A stretch of DNA of 64,000 nucleotides from Nakazawaea peltata (lineage: Eukaryota > Ascomycota > Pichiomycetes > Alaninales > Pachysolenaceae). The stretch lies in assembly GCA_001599355.1 (NCBI GenBank), contig BCGQ01000008.1, positions 372,001 to 436,000 on the forward strand. The letters run 5' to 3'. This document shows, piece after piece, positions 40,157 through 49,078 of the stretch. Below the pieces are notes generated by a model. It searched no databases. It was not told the origin of the DNA and was given only the letters and a program-made list of their open reading frames with translations. The translations under genes were made by a program, and so were the position numbers. Numbering within the stretch: the stretch's first letter is position 1; each line of letters starts with the position of its first letter.

Positions 40157-41347
40157 ATGGAACCTGTATACATCGTTAGCACTCTGAGAACCCCAATTGG
40201 GTCATTCCAAGGATCTTTACAATCTTTACAATACGTTGACTTGGGATCTCACGCCGTCAAGCTGCTGTTGGCTAAATTGGAAGGCGTCGAGCCAACCCTG
40301 GTCGAAGAGATCTATTTCGGTTGTGTCATGCCAGCCAATGTCGGTCAAAACCCTGCCAGACAGGTTCTGATCAAGAGCGGTTTGGGCAATGACACCATCG
40401 CCACCACTGTGAACAAGGTCTGTGCCTCTGGTTTGAAGCTGATCATCTTGGGTCTGCAAACCATCATGTTGGGTCAACTGGACTTGATTGTTGCTGGAGG
40501 TGCCGAATCCATGACCAATGTTCCATATTACTTGCCAGGTGGTCGTGCCGGTATGAAGTTCGGTGCTGGTGCCGTCGTAGATGGTATTGAAAAGGATGGT
40601 TTATTCGACGCTTACGATGGGAAACTGATGGGAGTTCTGCTGGAGAAGTGTGCCGCCGATTACGATTTGACTAGAGAACTGCAAGATGAATTCCTGATTG
40701 CCTCATACAAGAAACTGCAACTGGCTCAAGCTCTGGGTAAGTTTGACTCCGAAATTCTGCCTGTTACCATCCCAGGTTTCAGAGGTAAACCAGATACCAT
40801 TGTTTCCAACGATGAAGAACCAAAGAAATTGGACGAAGGTCGTTTGAAAACCGCTAGAACCGTCTTCAAGAAGGACAACGGTACCGTCACTGCCCCAAAT
40901 CTGTCTCCATTGAACGATGGTGGTGCTGCTGTTGTACTTTGTTCTGCTAAATTCCTCAAAGAACATCCTTCCCTCAAACCAATTCTGAAAATTGCCGGTT
41001 GGGGTGATCTGCTGCATGAACCAGTCAACTTCACCACTGCTCCAGCTCTTCTGATCCCAAAACTGTTAAAGATGGCCAACTTGTCCATTGAAGACATCGA
41101 TTATTTCGAATTGAACGAGCTGTTCAGTGTCGTTGGTTTGGCTAACCAAAAGATCTTGGGCTTGGATTCCAATAAATTGAACGTTTATGGAGGTGCCGTT
41201 GCCCTCGGTCACCCATTAGGTTGTTCCGGTGCTCGTATCGTCGTCACTTTACTGAACGTCTTGGCTCAAGAAGGTGGAAAATACGGTGCTTGTGGTATTT
41301 GTAACGGTGGAGGTGGAGCCTCTGCCATGGTTATCGAAAGAGTCTAA
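40157..41347 (+). CDS. ERG10: Acetyl-CoA C-acetyltransferase (acetoacetyl-CoA thiolase)
   Basis: Condenses two acetyl-CoA to acetoacetyl-CoA, the entry to the mevalonate and ergosterol pathway. 396 aa against 398 in S. cerevisiae. The nucleophilic Cys89 lies in NKVCASG. His352 lies in GGAVALGHPLGCSGAR and the second catalytic Cys382 in ICNGGGGAS. There is no peroxisomal C-terminal signal (ends IERV), which fits the cytosolic enzyme. CTG codons fall on conserved Ala: codon 10 (STARTPIGSF), the SGLKAIILGAQTI block, and codon 322 (ELNEAFSVVG). Codon use is biased, suggesting strong expression. Two sterol-type elements lie in the promoter. Its stop codon is 44 bp from that of the convergent SSN3. 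Confidence 0.97.
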   Translation: MEPVYIVSTLRTPIGSFQGSLQSLQYVDLGSHAVKLLLAKLEGVEPTLVEEIYFGCVMPANVGQNPARQVLIKSGLGNDTIATTVNKVCASGLKLIILGLQTIMLGQLDLIVAGGAESMTNVPYYLPGGRAGMKFGAGAVVDGIEKDGLFDAYDGKLMGVLLEKCAADYDLTRELQDEFLIASYKKLQLAQALGKFDSEILPVTIPGFRGKPDTIVSNDEEPKKLDEGRLKTARTVFKKDNGTVTAPNLSPLNDGGAAVVLCSAKFLKEHPSLKPILKIAGWGDLLHEPVNFTTAPALLIPKLLKMANLSIEDIDYFELNELFSVVGLANQKILGLDSNKLNVYGGAVALGHPLGCSGARIVVTLLNVLAQEGGKYGACGICNGGGGASAMVIERV

Positions 41348-41391
41348 AATATAGAGAAATAAAATTCATATCACCATTATCTATATATAAG

Positions 41392-42834
41392 TTATCGTAG
41401 CAGCATCTTCTTACGTGCATTCCCACCATCTCCAGCATACATCCGCTTCTCTTTGGCAGACATGTTCCCACTCAAGATATCGTTATCGTCTTTTTGGATC
41501 TTACGGTCTGGATAAGTGAATTTGGAGTTCTCAAAGATGTTCAGCAGCACCTTAGGCAGCTCAGAGAACCATTGATGTTCCATCAGCGTATCCAGTCTCA
41601 ATCTCCTTTGAGGATCGTACTCCAATAATCTGCCCAAGAGATCAAGACAACTCTTATTGGTGCCTCCAATTGAGTGGTACCACAGGGCCAAATTGGGAGG
41701 AAATTGCAGGAATCTCGATAAGTTCGCATATTCGGGATAATCCACAACATTAGGCCAGATATTACTTTGAGGATGTGAATGCTGATGGTGATTACTCTGA
41801 GTGTTATTAGGGGTCCCTAAGATCTCCAAAATTTTCAACATTTGATTCTCTTGGAAGGGCACTTGTTTACGGTTATCAATCTTCAGCTCCTCACCTTTAA
41901 ACATAGGACGTAACGAGAGTAACTCCAGAAGAATACATCCCACGGCCCAAATATCAATCAGTGGTGTATAATGTCTAGAACCCAACAATAACTCCGGAGC
42001 TCTATACCAAATAGTCACTACTACTTTATCTCCCAGGTATAAACTTTGTAATAAGTTGTTGAATTTCCTCAGTAAACCCAAATCCCCGATCTTCACTACT
42101 CCATGTGAATCTACCATGATATTCAGTGGTTTAAGATCCCTATGAAGGATCCAATTCTGATGCAAATAACTCACTCCATTCAAAGTCTGATAGGTGATAC
42201 TTTTCAATGTCTGTTCGGGGATGGGTCTCATGGAGGGATGAGAATGATAATGAATGATCTGTAATAAATCATGTTCCAGGAACTCAGATACCATATAAAT
42301 ACACTTCCTTTCAAGGATGATCTTCGATAACAGTACGATATTCTCATGCTTCAATTCTCTACAGAGTGACATTTCTCTAATTGCACTCTGAGATATGCCT
42401 GTATAATGACTAACTTCACCATCTTTTGAGTCTCCTTTGAATTTCTTGATCAGGAACAACTGAGACTGACCTGTTCCCGCCAGTTGTTGCTGCTGTTGTG
42501 TCTGTTTGTACCGCAGTTTATACACCTTTCCGTAAGTACCGGCCGCTATATACCCCAAGATTTCATATTCCTGAACCACTGAGGATCTCGATTGGTCTTT
42601 ACGTCTTTTGTAAGGGCCGAAAGTGAACAAATTTGCCCCAGCAGAGACTCCAGATGACGATGAGGCTGCTACTCCGGCCGTTGCTGAAGATGATGATCCT
42701 CCGCCAATACCATGCCCAGGCCTACTATGGGCATTTCCACCATTTGGGCCCATTCCATTGGCGGGATTCCCTGCTCGATGCATCTGGTGCTGCTCAAGTT
42801 TATTCAAATACAGTTGTCTCTGTATATTATCCAT
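41392..42834 (-). CDS. SSN3: Mediator cyclin-dependent kinase Ssn3/Srb10 (CDK8)
   Basis: Kinase of the Mediator CDK8 module, working with cyclin C on RNA polymerase II and activators. 480 aa against 555 in S. cerevisiae. The first 85 residues are low complexity. The kinase domain spans about 88-430: [12 protein letters not shown], the invariant Lys130 in FxIKKFKG, an [11 protein letters not shown]-helix in place of PSTAIRE, HRDLKP, DLG (251-253, characteristic of CDK8), [27 protein letters not shown] codons at 42451-42453, 42124-42126 and 42070-42072 read as Ala give FAIKKFK, DLKPANIM and LARKF, as in the family. A Gln-rich insert lies in the N-lobe (about 112-122). Confidence 0.95.
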   Translation of the reverse strand: MDNIQRQLYLNKLEQHQMHRAGNPANGMGPNGGNAHSRPGHGIGGGSSSSATAGVAASSSSGVSAGANLFTFGPYKRRKDQSRSSVVQEYEILGYIAAGTYGKVYKLRYKQTQQQQQLAGTGQSQLFLIKKFKGDSKDGEVSHYTGISQSAIREMSLCRELKHENIVLLSKIILERKCIYMVSEFLEHDLLQIIHYHSHPSMRPIPEQTLKSITYQTLNGVSYLHQNWILHRDLKPLNIMVDSHGVVKIGDLGLLRKFNNLLQSLYLGDKVVVTIWYRAPELLLGSRHYTPLIDIWAVGCILLELLSLRPMFKGEELKIDNRKQVPFQENQMLKILEILGTPNNTQSNHHQHSHPQSNIWPNVVDYPEYANLSRFLQFPPNLALWYHSIGGTNKSCLDLLGRLLEYDPQRRLRLDTLMEHQWFSELPKVLLNIFENSKFTYPDRKIQKDDNDILSGNMSAKEKRMYAGDGGNARKKMLLR

Positions 42835-43177
42835 ATTTAAATGGGTCTCAATTCGCTTTCAAAGAGACTCTTCAAGGTTGTGACGGGGAATTTCTTAACT
42901 ATGGGGGTAGTTTTTGGTGTTATGATGTGAACACAGCGCGGAGAGAGTGACAAAAAAAGGGCAATTTTTTCTAGATATGGGTGAGAGGGGGCAGAGGTGG
43001 GGCAAGGTGGGGTTCGTGGGGCATAAAATGTCCGGGAGGTGTTTAGTGGGGCAAACTGAAGCTCGTCTGATAAAGTTTCAAAAGATCATTACCATAGCGA
43101 CGGTTCGAACCAGTTACTTTATTAGGTAGACCACTCATCCGGAGTTGAAATTTATTGATTATTGATCTGCATTGGGG
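42835..43177. promoter_or_regulatory. Divergent promoter region, SSN3 and MRX11-like gene
   Basis: 343 bp, G-rich on the plus strand (GTGGGGC words at 43000-43055). A GGTTCGAAC word near 43102 does not fit a tRNA. No gene seen. Confidence 0.5.
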
Positions 43178-43885
43178 ATGCTTACATTTATAAATATTCA
43201 CAGACCTCTTCAGGTATCTCTTCAGAGACTGGTCTTACAGAGACAAGGCTTCCATAGCCTGAGTGTTCTCCTGATGATATATAATAAGACGGGGAAGGAC
43301 ACAGGGAAGGACACAGGGAACAATGATCAGACTGTACTGTCTCCAAAGGCTGCAAAGCTTAATCCTGGACTGCAACAGCTGCTGAAACTTCTGCTGCCTC
43401 CACCACCCCCACTGCTGCCACTGCCAGGGCCCAAATCCTCCTTCCAATCCAAAGTCGCCCTCCTGAAAGAACGTGTCCTCCAAAACAAATACTATAAAAT
43501 GACTCCATGGTTCCTCAAACCATATGTGGCCGGATTCCTCACTAGACCGATCGGCTTTGGACTCTCATTCTTTATTTTGCATGAAATCACCCTGATCGTC
43601 CCTCTTTTATCCCTTTGGTGGCTGTTCATCCATTTCGACTGGATCCCTATGGACTTACCAACCGACTTCATCCTCAAAGGTACTCAAATTTTGACCGACA
43701 AGTTGATGGATGTCCCAGACTCCAAATTAATCTACGACAAGGCCAAGATCATCATCGCTGGTGCCAATGCCTACGCTCTGACCAAATTGCTCATGCCTGT
43801 ACGCTTACCTCTTTCTATAGTTTTGACTCCTTGGTTTGACCGTGTGGTCATCCAAGGGATCCGTGGTCTCTTCAAGAGAAAGTGA
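43178..43885 (+). CDS. Mitochondrial inner-membrane protein, MRX11/FAM210-like
   Basis: 235 aa from the ATG at 43178; an in-frame TTG six bases earlier is ignored. The N-terminus is basic and amphipathic (INIHRPLQVSLQRLVLQRQGF), a likely mitochondrial presequence. A linker rich in Pro follows; with CTG as Ala it reads AAPPPPPAAPAPGP rather than a Leu/Pro run. The conserved part is RPIGFGLSFFILHEITAIVPLLSLWW followed by IHFDWIPMDLP, one transmembrane segment, closely resembling yeast YPL041C (Mrx11), a protein found with mitochondrial ribosomes. The C-terminus has a second hydrophobic stretch and ends basic. Exact function is unknown. The stop is only 25 bp from the ISM1 stop. Confidence 0.75.
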   Translation: MLTFINIHRPLQVSLQRLVLQRQGFHSLSVLLMIYNKTGKDTGKDTGNNDQTVLSPKAAKLNPGLQQLLKLLLPPPPPLLPLPGPKSSFQSKVALLKERVLQNKYYKMTPWFLKPYVAGFLTRPIGFGLSFFILHEITLIVPLLSLWWLFIHFDWIPMDLPTDFILKGTQILTDKLMDVPDSKLIYDKAKIIIAGANAYALTKLLMPVRLPLSIVLTPWFDRVVIQGIRGLFKRK

Positions 43886-43910
43886 TTATTTATTTCCTCT
43901 GTTCTATATA

Positions 43911-46900
43911 CTATTTACATGTAATACAAGATGTGCAACGTTCACATGGCTGATTCTCAACGGCTGAATCGTATTTCCAACATCTAGGGCATTTGTGGTA
44001 AGGACTCTTCGTAAGTGTTAAGTTAATGGTGGTCTCTCCTATCTTGAAAGTATCAGAATAAGTGGCATCACCTTCACTAATCAGTTCCAGATCTCCTAAA
44101 GTACATTGAGACACCACAAAGTAGTCCTTCAAATGTTTCTCATGTTTCAGCAACACTTCAGCTACCTCACTAGCTTCCTTCACCGTGATAACACAATGGG
44201 TCTCCAAAGAGTTACGTACTACTTTATCTACTCTATTAGCCTTATCAAGAAGTAACTTAATCCTGTCCTTGACAGCCCAAATTAAGTCAAATTCTTGCTC
44301 TACTTGGGGGTCATGATGATCCAATTGGGTCCATCCCAACTCAAATGGAGATTCAGAGCCTCTCTTCAAATACTCAGGAGTATGATTCCACAGTTCTTGA
44401 GAAATGATAGGTAAAATAGGAGCCAAGATCTGAATATATGTCTCGTACAACTTCTGCATTACATACTGAATTCCCTGTCTTCTCGTAGAGTCGATAGGAT
44501 CACAATATAATACGTCTTTAGAGATATCGAAGTAGATACTGGATAAAAGAACGTTCATATGAAGATTCAACTCACGAGTGAGTCTTGAGTAGTTGAAGTT
44601 CTCATACAGAGCAGCACAAGTCTGTTGGAGAGTCGTGGTCTGAGAAAGAACATACTTATCCAATGGAGAAAGAGCTATTTCCGGTTTCAATTCATGTTGA
44701 GACAAGTTTCCCAACAAAAATTTCAACGTAAATCTCACTTTCTTCAAATTATCCAGCACTCGAGACATAATAACAGGACCCAGAGTCATATCCGTAGAGT
44801 AATCCAGTTGCAGAACCCACAATCTCAAGCCGTCAATCCCCAATTTGGGTAACTTCAACTGCTTGTCTCCTTCGATAATCGAAATTGGAGAAATAGTGTT
44901 CCCCAAACTCTTGGACATCTTGACTCCGGTCTCGTCTAAGGTGAATCCGTGAGTGATAATCTTCTTATAAGGTAAGATATCTTTGTCTACGGCTATTTTA
45001 GTTAAAAGAGAGCTCTGGAACCAACCACGATGTTGGTCACTTCCCTCAAGATATATATCCAGGAGATAACCCCTCTCTACAGCTTTATCTACGTTAATTA
45101 TAGGAAGTAAAGTGGCCCATGAAGATCCAGAATCAAACCATACGTCCATAGTATCGGTTCCTCTGATAAAATCACCTTCTACACCTTCTGGGATCCATTT
45201 AGACACATCTCCATCAGGGTCAAACCACAGATCAGGTCCCTCCAGGCCAATTACTTCGATAATACGGTCAATTGACTCATCAGTAAGTAATGGTTCACCT
45301 GTTTTACGGTCATACAAGACGGGAATAGGTACTCCCCAACTACGTTGTCTCGATATACACCACTCATTTCTGGTTTTGATGAACGAAACCAATCTTTTCG
45401 ATCCTCTTTCAGGGTAAAATCCCACCTTCTCCAACAGCAGAATAGTGTCCGGTTTGATTTCATCCACATTGATGAACCATTGAGGGGTCGAACGGATGAT
45501 AATCGGCTTTTTGGATCTCCAATCGTATGGATAAGAGTGAGTATACTTGGCCAGATGGACAAGAATCCCCATTTCTTGCAATTTCTCAAGCATTACAGGG
45601 TTTCCTACTTCTAAGCATTTCTTTGAGAGCAAATCCAGATGTAAAGTTGGGTCAAGATCAGAATTATAACGGCCATAGTCGTCTACTGGAGAATAAGTAT
45701 CGATTCCTAACTGTTGACAAATGAGATAATCATCGTGTCCATGTCCTGGCAGTGTATGTACCAACCCAGTACCAGCAGTGTTGGTCACATGGTCTCCATG
45801 AATCAACTGGAACTTATGAGTTTTAGAAATTATAGGTACTATAGGATTGGAATACTCCAATCCAATCAACAGAGAGCCCTCTATTTGACCCAATTCTACA
45901 ATATCCTCGGTTCCGAGTTGTTTCTTCAACTGTTCAATCAAGTCCTGGGCCACCACCAACTTCCCCCAGTTACTCGTATTAACTACAGAATATATTAATT
46001 TAGAGTTGATCAGAATCAGACGATTAGAAGGTAAAGTCCAAGGTGTAGAAGTCCAAATCAAGACATCTGCACCCGAAATAATCTCCTGAACATTCAGATC
46101 CAACTTCTCTACATCTTTTAATGGGAATTTTACATAGCACAGCGTAGACTGATGTTGCTCATTGTACTCTAATTCTCCCTCCAGTAAAGCACTTGCATTT
46201 TCACACCCCCAATAGACTGGTTTGTCCTGTCTACGAACTAACCCCTTGTCAAACAACTGCTTGAATATCTTCAATTGGTTGATAACATACGATCTATCCT
46301 TGGTAATGTAAGGATTTTCCCAATCTCCCATAACACCAAACTGTTTAAATTGAGCACGCTGAGAATCGATGGTGGTGTCCAGATGTGCAGCGGCTAACTT
46401 ACGAATTTCCAAAGGTGATAACTTGGAACTACGTAACAGCAGAAGCTCCAGTTCAAGTTCTTCGAGTTTCAGGGCTTCAGACCCACTCTTTTTATACTTT
46501 TTGATCTCCTTCTTCAACCTCTTTTCTTCCTTCAATTTCTCTTTCTGTAAGTTCTCCAACAGTTTCAATTCAATCGGAAGTCCATGACAATCCCAGCCTG
46601 GTCTATATACCACATGCTTCCCACGCATCAACTCATACCTGTTGATGATATCTTTCAATACTTTGTTCAAGGCATGACCCAAATGGAGGTCTCCGTTGGC
46701 ATAAGGTGGACCGTCGTGCAAAATGAAGAGCTCTTTATTGGATGAGTTTTCTTGGTTCCATTGGTATAACAGTTGGGTACTCTGGGGTAAAATCTTGGAT
46801 TGGATCAACTCTGGTGATGATCTACTTGGAAATGAGGTAGTTGGTAAATTCAATGACTCAGAATACTGATTGTTATTATCATTTGAAGAAGAAGTCAATG

Positions 46901-47015
46901 TCGACAGACGCCGCATCTGGGTGGAATATCCAATTTGAGTAGACCTGAGGCCATTTTTCAGGCAAATTCCTCGAAGAGTTCCTCTGATACCTCTCAGATA
47001 ACTCGATCTGATCAT
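43911..47015 (-). CDS. ISM1: Mitochondrial isoleucyl-tRNA synthetase
   Basis: Class I synthetase charging mitochondrial tRNA-Ile. 1034 aa against 1002 in S. cerevisiae Ism1. The N-terminal 40 residues are basic with Ser/Thr and few acids (MIRSSYLRGIRGTLRGICLK), fitting a matrix presequence. Then FILHDGPPYANGDLHLGHALNK (HIGH motif as HLGH), RPGWDCHGLPIELK, the CP1 editing domain with TWTSTPWTLPSNR-like IWTSTPWTLPSNR, WCISRQRSWGVPIPV, GSDQHRGWFQSSL and KMSKSLGN. The C-terminus has a bacterial-type zinc module (CPRCWKY and CERC with following Cys). The CTG in ELKLLENL reads Ala, as in GLPIELKAL of relatives. Bacterial/mitochondrial domain layout excludes the cytosolic Ils1. Confidence 0.95.
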   Translation of the reverse strand: MIRSSYLRGIRGTLRGICLKNGLRSTQIGYSTQMRRLSTLTSSSNDNNNQYSESLNLPTTSFPSRSSPELIQSKILPQSTQLLYQWNQENSSNKELFILHDGPPYANGDLHLGHALNKVLKDIINRYELMRGKHVVYRPGWDCHGLPIELKLLENLQKEKLKEEKRLKKEIKKYKKSGSEALKLEELELELLLLRSSKLSPLEIRKLAAAHLDTTIDSQRAQFKQFGVMGDWENPYITKDRSYVINQLKIFKQLFDKGLVRRQDKPVYWGCENASALLEGELEYNEQHQSTLCYVKFPLKDVEKLDLNVQEIISGADVLIWTSTPWTLPSNRLILINSKLIYSVVNTSNWGKLVVAQDLIEQLKKQLGTEDIVELGQIEGSLLIGLEYSNPIVPIISKTHKFQLIHGDHVTNTAGTGLVHTLPGHGHDDYLICQQLGIDTYSPVDDYGRYNSDLDPTLHLDLLSKKCLEVGNPVMLEKLQEMGILVHLAKYTHSYPYDWRSKKPIIIRSTPQWFINVDEIKPDTILLLEKVGFYPERGSKRLVSFIKTRNEWCISRQRSWGVPIPVLYDRKTGEPLLTDESIDRIIEVIGLEGPDLWFDPDGDVSKWIPEGVEGDFIRGTDTMDVWFDSGSSWATLLPIINVDKAVERGYLLDIYLEGSDQHRGWFQSSLLTKIAVDKDILPYKKIITHGFTLDETGVKMSKSLGNTISPISIIEGDKQLKLPKLGIDGLRLWVLQLDYSTDMTLGPVIMSRVLDNLKKVRFTLKFLLGNLSQHELKPEIALSPLDKYVLSQTTTLQQTCAALYENFNYSRLTRELNLHMNVLLSSIYFDISKDVLYCDPIDSTRRQGIQYVMQKLYETYIQILAPILPIISQELWNHTPEYLKRGSESPFELGWTQLDHHDPQVEQEFDLIWAVKDRIKLLLDKANRVDKVVRNSLETHCVITVKEASEVAEVLLKHEKHLKDYFVVSQCTLGDLELISEGDATYSDTFKIGETTINLTLTKSPYHKCPRCWKYDSAVENQPCERCTSCITCK

Positions 47016-47697
47016 CTCTTTTAATCTGTACAGCTTCCTTGAATCGCCTATCTGTCTCTCACCTGATTCTCATCACCTCCCGAGGGCTCTTCACTATGAA
47101 AAAATTTCGTCGGTTTGGGGAATTGACATCGGGACACCAAATTACACAAAGGGGGTGATGGTGAATAAAGACAGTTGAGGGGTGGTGATGGAAGGGGGTA
47201 ATGAGATGAGATGATGATATCTATGAATCTCTTGTGTTCTGGACTGCTTCGAGTTTCGAGAAATGGGCTCATCTGGAATATTTGCTACGTCTTACTGTCT
47301 CCATCTGATTTCTGTTCTTATCTGTCAGAAATTTCAAAATCAAGTTATATTAGATATAAATTCTAATTTAAATAAAGTATATAAAGGGGGCATTATTTTC
47401 TAGACTCCACTCAGACTTCTAGACCACTATCATAAATGACATCCCGCTTTCTATTTCCTCCTTGCTAGTCTGACTCATCCTCTTTGACCCCCCTTCTTCC
47501 CCCATCATCTCTCTTCATTATGTAGCAATTTACGAATTCCATTAGCACTCTACGAAAATCTACTCGATAATCGATCAAAATTTTTTTTGCTCCTCTCTTC
47601 GCACGGCACCAAATTGAAGTTAGTCATCAGGGTTAGACTTGACCAGTGGGTGTTGATTTCAACTATTTTTTAGTGATAACCAAGTTATCTACCATAG
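47016..47697. promoter_or_regulatory. Divergent region, ISM1 and the orphan gene
   Basis: 682 bp. It holds AT-rich tracts and an A/T tract at 47577-47590 (CAAAATTTTTTTTG-like). No gene is called; a 74-codon minus frame overlaps the ISM1 leader. Confidence 0.5.
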
Positions 47698-48393
47698 ATG
47701 GCACCTTCAGGCTACGAATATACATATGGAACCCATAGTTCAGTGGGTTCCAAGGGTCTTCTTAGCAGCCCATCGGCTAGGAGACACAGCATCAGCCGCC
47801 AATCAATAGGAGGATCGAGTTCAGAGTTGGTCGAGAGACATCAACGTAAAGAGATCATGAAGAATATAGTGAAGATAGTTAGTGAATGGTTAGTGGTGAA
47901 ATGTCATCATCAGCGCCTTGACCAGGTAACTCATGGTCTCGATGGTTGTTGTGACTCGCAAATTATATACAAAATCAGTCTCAATATTCTTAATGAGACA
48001 AAGTTTGGATTATCACAATTTATTCAGGTGGTTTTGAATACTGAATGGCATCAACAGAATGCTGACCTTGATATATTTGAGCATCTCGACCCGCTATTAT
48101 CACCACAGCGTTGTTGTATCAAATACCTCCTCCTTATCGGTTTCATTCAACTTCAAATTAGCACAGGAAACACGACCCTGACAAACGCTATCCAAATTTG
48201 GAGTGACAGATTAAAATTGTCGTATTCTGCTCTTGAAAATTTGATGGAGGAGTATCCCTGGCACCAAGCAGAGCCAGGTCAAGTTTCTGCTTATAACCAC
48301 AAATTACAAAGTGTAGTAATGAGGCGCATGATGCAACCTGTTCCACATAGTTTGCGACTTGGAATGTCTCCAAGCCCAGAAGAAGTCGTCTAA
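47698..48393 (+). CDS. Orphan protein, 231 aa, unknown function
   Basis: Reading frame of 231 codons starting at the ATG at 47698. I do not recognise it. The first 45 residues are Ser/Gly/Arg-rich and disordered-looking (RRHSISRQSIGGSSS has kinase-site character). From residue 50 on it is mostly predicted helix: a basic-hydrophobic helix (RKEIMKNIVKIVSEWLVV), a Cys/His-containing stretch (KCHHQR, DGCCDSQ), then hydrophobic helices (IKYLLLIGFIQLQ, IQIWSDRLKLSYSALENLMEEYPW). There is only one CTG codon, read Ala (NTTATNAIQIW). Spacing and length argue for a real gene: it fills most of the gap between ISM1 and the MET32-like gene. No transmembrane segment is clear. Confidence 0.6.
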   Translation: MAPSGYEYTYGTHSSVGSKGLLSSPSARRHSISRQSIGGSSSELVERHQRKEIMKNIVKIVSEWLVVKCHHQRLDQVTHGLDGCCDSQIIYKISLNILNETKFGLSQFIQVVLNTEWHQQNADLDIFEHLDPLLSPQRCCIKYLLLIGFIQLQISTGNTTLTNAIQIWSDRLKLSYSALENLMEEYPWHQAEPGQVSAYNHKLQSVVMRRMMQPVPHSLRLGMSPSPEEVV

Positions 48394-49035
48394 ACAAGCA
48401 GGAAATTGCATCTACCGAATTACCCCCTTTTTTTTTTAGGTCCTCCATCGCTCTCTATTTTTTCCCACTAGTTGGGCTTCGCATAGCTTAATTTTTATTT
48501 TTTTGCTTTAATTTTTATTTATTGACAGCTAAAACTGTGGCTCAAATCAGATCAACTCCGAAACAAAGAGCAACTTTGCGTTCTCCACAAACCCTGGAAT
48601 GCCTTTCAGTCATCATCATTTTCAGTCTTATACAGTGCTGGCACTACAAAGATTGTAACAAATACACAACTTGTCTCTCTAATGGACATCCATCATATCA
48701 TCACATTGTAGACTATCGGTTTGTTAGCAGATATAACTAACCCCCCCCTAAAATGCCTACCTTTCAAACAAAATTTCTCCATTCTCTAATCATCTACTCT
48801 AAATGCCTCTAACAGTCTCACATGCACTCCTTTTACCCATCCTGCCTCTCACCTCTACGGCGTTTCCTCCACCCCCTGCCTCCACTACTTCAAACTATCA
48901 CATCATCTGTAGCTGCGATTACACAAATTTATTTTTTCCGCTCGCGCCTTTCCTGTGTTTTTATATAGTTAAAAGAGAAGGTAAAGAAGGTGGTTGAAAG
49001 TAGAGAACAAGTTTTAACTAGATAATGGCAACATC
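48394..49035. promoter_or_regulatory. Upstream region of the MET31/32-type gene
   Basis: 642 bp. T-rich tracts follow the orphan gene. A Met31/32-type core site lies at 48532-48541 and a possible TATA (TTATATAG) at 48960-48967. An overlapping upstream ATG lies at 49025. No further gene. Confidence 0.55.
48532..48541 (+). promoter_or_regulatory. AAACTGTGGC, Met31/Met32-type binding site
   Basis: Perfect match to the AAACTGTGG core bound by S. cerevisiae Met31/Met32, about 500 bp upstream of a gene coding for just such a factor. Suggests autoregulation, by inference. Confidence 0.5.
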
Positions 49036-49078
49036 ATGGACAAGAATAGTGAAGCCAGATTGTTACTTGAACTTCTAA
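49025..49078 (+). other. Upstream reading frame overlapping the MET32-like start
   Basis: An ATG 11 bp before the main ATG opens a 17-codon frame in another phase that ends at 49078, inside the gene. It would force leaky scanning if it is in the leader, which the nearby TATA position makes likely. Confidence 0.5.

Noticed and set aside
43102-43110. GGTTCGAAC resembling a tRNA B box
   Set aside because: The flanking bases do not form a T-stem and no A box or acceptor stem fits. No tRNA-Ala(CAG) candidate was found in the window.
43178-43500. Proline/leucine membrane segment in the MRX11-like protein
   Set aside because: The leucines are CTG codons and read as Ala, leaving a Pro/Ala linker.
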